Shown here: positions 62,255-64,000 of the stretch, one piece after another
Numbering within the stretch: position 1 is the first letter of the stretch
Layout: each line of letters opens with the position of its first letter
DNA from: CAYXTW01 sp964452645
Lineage (GTDB): Bacteria; Zixibacteria; MSB-5A5; GN15; PGXB01
Direction of reading: 5' to 3'
NCBI GenBank assembly: GCA_964452645.1
Contig: CAYVMO010000001.1
Span: 62,001 to 126,000 of the forward strand
DNA length: 64,000 bases
The notes under the pieces: generated by a model
What the model was told of the DNA's origin: nothing
Database searches by the model: none
What the model saw: the letters and a program-made list of their open reading frames with translations, nothing else
Program-made: the position numbers and the translations under genes

Positions 62255-62437
62255 TTATGCTTCTTTAGGTGTAATTACCAGTTTGCCCTTGTAATAGCCG
62301 CATTGCGGGCATATATGATGCGGCAGTTTGGGTTGATGGCATTGTGGGCATTCAACTACATTGGGAGCGGTTAATTTCCAGTGAGTTCTTCTTTTTCGCC
62401 CGCGCGCTCGCGAGTGTCTTCTTTTAGGCAGAGCCAT
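62255..62437 (-). CDS. rpmF: 50S ribosomal protein L32
   Basis: A 60-residue basic ribosomal protein with an N-terminal PKRRHSRARGRKRRTHWKL and a zinc-ribbon pair CPQC...CPQCGYYKG. GAGGA precedes the ATG. Located, as in many bacteria, between yceD and plsX. Confidence 0.96.
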   Translation of the reverse strand: MALPKRRHSRARGRKRRTHWKLTAPNVVECPQCHQPKLPHHICPQCGYYKGKLVITPKEA

Positions 62438-62467
62438 TTCATTATCCTCGTTAACAGATATATTCTA

Positions 62468-62989
62468 TCATTCTATAAGGTCTCGTAAACCTTCCCACCT
62501 TTCATCGATTTCCTTACCGGTGCAATCGCAGTTTTCCTCATTAAGATTCACGCCGCAACTGGGGCACAATCCCTTGCATTCAGGATTACAGACCGGTTTT
62601 ATCGGGACCGATAAAAGCAATGCCTGCCGGATCGGTTCGTTCAACTCGACGACCGGCTCGTGGGATTTGACATAAATAACTTCCTCGCTGGCATCCGACG
62701 ATAGCACCGGTTTGCCCTGTTCGGATTTGACGACGAAATTCAACTCTCCAATCAATTCCATATCGAATAATTCCAAACAACGTGAACACTCAACTTCGAC
62801 CTTTACCGCCGCCTCACCGTGGCAATAATACTCTTCCTTTACTTTTTGTATCGCCAGCCTAACATTCATAGGCTCATGGAAGCCTATTCCGTCTATACCG
62901 TAATCTGCGCCGTCGGCTTCGACATCAACCGATATCTCGGCCGGAAATGATTCGAATTCTCGCAAATCCAAATTCATAACTTTTGACAT
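62468..62989 (-). CDS. yceD: YceD/DUF177 family protein
   Basis: A 173-residue protein of the DUF177 family, linked in other bacteria to 23S rRNA accumulation and always found next to rpmF. It has the VECSRCLELFD cysteine pair in the middle and a C-terminal four-cysteine segment CKGLCPSCGVNLNEENCDC. Two starts are possible, ATG 62989 and ATG 62977. A promoter-like TTGACT-17 bp-TAATGT overlaps the first and would favour the second with almost no leader. Confidence 0.88.
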   Translation of the reverse strand: MSKVMNLDLREFESFPAEISVDVEADGADYGIDGIGFHEPMNVRLAIQKVKEEYYCHGEAAVKVEVECSRCLELFDMELIGELNFVVKSEQGKPVLSSDASEEVIYVKSHEPVVELNEPIRQALLLSVPIKPVCNPECKGLCPSCGVNLNEENCDCTGKEIDERWEGLRDLIE

Positions 62990-63017
62990 TACTCAATACC
63001 CGGCCCAAAGTCAAGCT

Positions 63018-63054
63018 AAAAAAGAGGAACAGCCATCAGCGGGCGATGTTCCCC
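63018..63054 (-). terminator. Terminator of the atp operon
   Basis: On the minus strand GGGGAACA (63054-63047) pairs with TGTTCCTC (63031-63024, one G-T pair) with extra GCC/GGC pairing inside the loop, followed by six T. Confidence 0.8.
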
Positions 63055-63076
63055 GGATCATTTATTATAGTGGGAA

Positions 63077-63481
63077 TTAATGTTCTTCCGACTCGGCTAC
63101 TTTCAGCCGGTTCTTTGCTTTCTCCAGCGCGCGCCGTGCACGTGGAATATCAATATCGCCGGCTTCGTTAGCCAGTCTTTGACGGGCGCGTTCGAGCGCT
63201 TTTTTTGACCGTTCGAGATCGATTTCAGAAGCGTATTCCACCGAATCGACGAGCAGTGTAGCGGTATTGTTGGAGATTTCAAAGAAACCATACGAAACCG
63301 CTATTTCAACGACCTCCTGAGATTTATCCTTCAGCGTCACTTTGCCGGGAACGACGGCCGTAATCAGTGGGGCATGATCAGTCAAAGTCCCCAGATAACC
63401 TTCGCTTCCGGGGACTATTAATGAGGCCACTTCTCCCTCGTAAAAAATCTTTTCCGGTGTTACGATTGAAAGGTTAAACAT
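63077..63481 (-). CDS. atpC: ATP synthase epsilon chain
   Basis: A 134-residue F1 epsilon subunit: an N-terminal beta sandwich (FNLSIVTPEKIFYEGEVASL, GSEGYLGTLTDHAPLIT) and a C-terminal helical hairpin (ERSKKALERARQRLA, RARRALEKAKNRLKVAE). It connects the beta subunits to the rotor and can inhibit ATP hydrolysis. Last gene of the operon, 10 bp after atpD and followed by a terminator. Confidence 0.95.
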   Translation of the reverse strand: MFNLSIVTPEKIFYEGEVASLIVPGSEGYLGTLTDHAPLITAVVPGKVTLKDKSQEVVEIAVSYGFFEISNNTATLLVDSVEYASEIDLERSKKALERARQRLANEAGDIDIPRARRALEKAKNRLKVAESEEH

Positions 63482-63490
63482 AATCGGCCA

Positions 63491-64000
63491 TTATTTCATT
63501 TTCTCGTAATTTTCCATTACCTCGTCCAGACCACCGACCATATAGAAGGCCTGCTCCGGTATTTTATCAAGCTCGCCTCCAATCAATTTTTTGAAGGCTT
63601 TGATGGTGTCTTCCAGTTTGACATATCGTCCCGTTTTTCCGGTAAAAGCTTCGGCCACAAAGAACGGCTGGGAAAGGAATTTCTGAATCTTGCGCGCCCG
63701 GGCAACAATAAGTTTATCATCTTCGGACAGCTCATCGATACCCAGAATGGCAATAATATCCTGCAAGTCTTTGTATCGCTGCAGTATTTGCTGGACGTTT
63801 CTCGCAACGTTGTAATGCTCTTCGCCGACGATATGCGGGTCAAGAATACGGGAGGTTGAATCGAGCGGGTCGACGGCCGGATAGATACCGAGCTCGGCAA
63901 TCTGACGGGACAGGACCGAAGTGGCGTCCAGGTGTGAAAAGGTCGTCGCCGGAGCCGGATCGGTCAGGTCGTCGGCGGGAACATAAATAGCCTGCACCGA
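63491..64000 (-). CDS. atpD: ATP synthase beta chain, 5' end outside the window
   Basis: The C-terminal 170 residues of the catalytic F1 beta subunit; the reading frame is open to the window edge. Visible motifs are VQAIYVPADDLTDPAPATTF, the signature-like YPAVDPLDSTSRIL, and IIAILGIDELSEDDK with the DELSE segment that couples to gamma. The Walker A and B motifs would be beyond the window. Confidence 0.96.
   Translation of the reverse strand, partial: SVQAIYVPADDLTDPAPATTFSHLDATSVLSRQIAELGIYPAVDPLDSTSRILDPHIVGEEHYNVARNVQQILQRYKDLQDIIAILGIDELSEDDKLIVARARKIQKFLSQPFFVAEAFTGKTGRYVKLEDTIKAFKKLIGGELDKIPEQAFYMVGGLDEVMENYEKMK

Noticed and set aside
62986..63014. yceD promoter TTGACT-17-TAATGT as a firm feature
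   Set aside because: It overlaps the first ATG of yceD; plausible only if translation starts at the second ATG, so it is mentioned but not listed.

Overview
The window reads as one chromosomal segment from an uncultured bacterium of the FCB group. My best guess is Candidatus Zixibacteria or a close relative. This is an inference: one secreted protein carries a type IX secretion (Por) sorting domain, two others carry type I dockerin-like EF-hand pairs, and the housekeeping genes are clearly bacterial. Gene density is high and most operons lie on the minus strand. Promoters that can be recognised are of the TTGaCA - 16/17 bp - TATATT kind, and several genes use GTG, TTG or apparently CTG starts.

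Layout. 1-6.6 kb: minus-strand operon tmk > ctpA-type protease > TauE/SafE permease > small membrane protein > MtnX-like phosphatase > nucleotidyltransferase/phosphomannomutase fusion. 6.6-8.6 kb: inositol-3-phosphate synthase, divergent from a TetR regulator. 8.7-9.9 kb: an AT-rich two-gene insert encoding a PLD-fold nuclease fused to a DpnI/Dam-replacing-type winged helix, plus a small partner. This is my best candidate for an undescribed restriction or defence module. 9.95-14.65 kb: pgsA > pgpA > cinA > thpR > recA, interrupted by a cluster of palindromic repeats. 14.8-23.4 kb: secreted or surface proteins, one gene with an apparent frameshift, asnA and a GT39-like glycosyltransferase. 23.5-27 kb: mfd.

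27.07-31.83 kb is a tRNA-anchored island. An initiator tRNA gene overlaps the 3' end of a decayed tyrosine integrase, and a diverged copy of the tRNA 3' half lies 3.4 kb downstream, with a weaker third copy at 31.8 kb. The two intervals hold an FtsX/MacB-type permease and a cysteine-synthase-like enzyme. 31.9-34.4 kb is a peroxide/iron block (perR, katA, bfr) with a shared candidate PerR operator. 34.8-38.2 kb carries a type II NADH dehydrogenase and aconitase. 38.3-43.9 kb holds a dockerin protein, an AT-rich five-gene ABC-2 transporter operon and a membrane protein.

44.1-47.3 kb is glmM-glmS for UDP-GlcNAc precursor supply. 47.5-55.2 kb holds an alpha/beta hydrolase, an operon of two ABC exporter half-transporters and an inositol-monophosphatase-family enzyme, and a large lipoprotein with tandem repeats. 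55.3-63 kb is the conserved lipid block yceD > rpmF > plsX > fabH > fabD > fabG > acpP > fabF > rnc, followed by etfB. The window ends in atpC and a truncated atpD.

Only the 8.7-9.9 kb insert, the tRNA island, the ABC-2 operon and the intergenic repeats look accessory. All functional calls come from reading the sequence; no database search was run.
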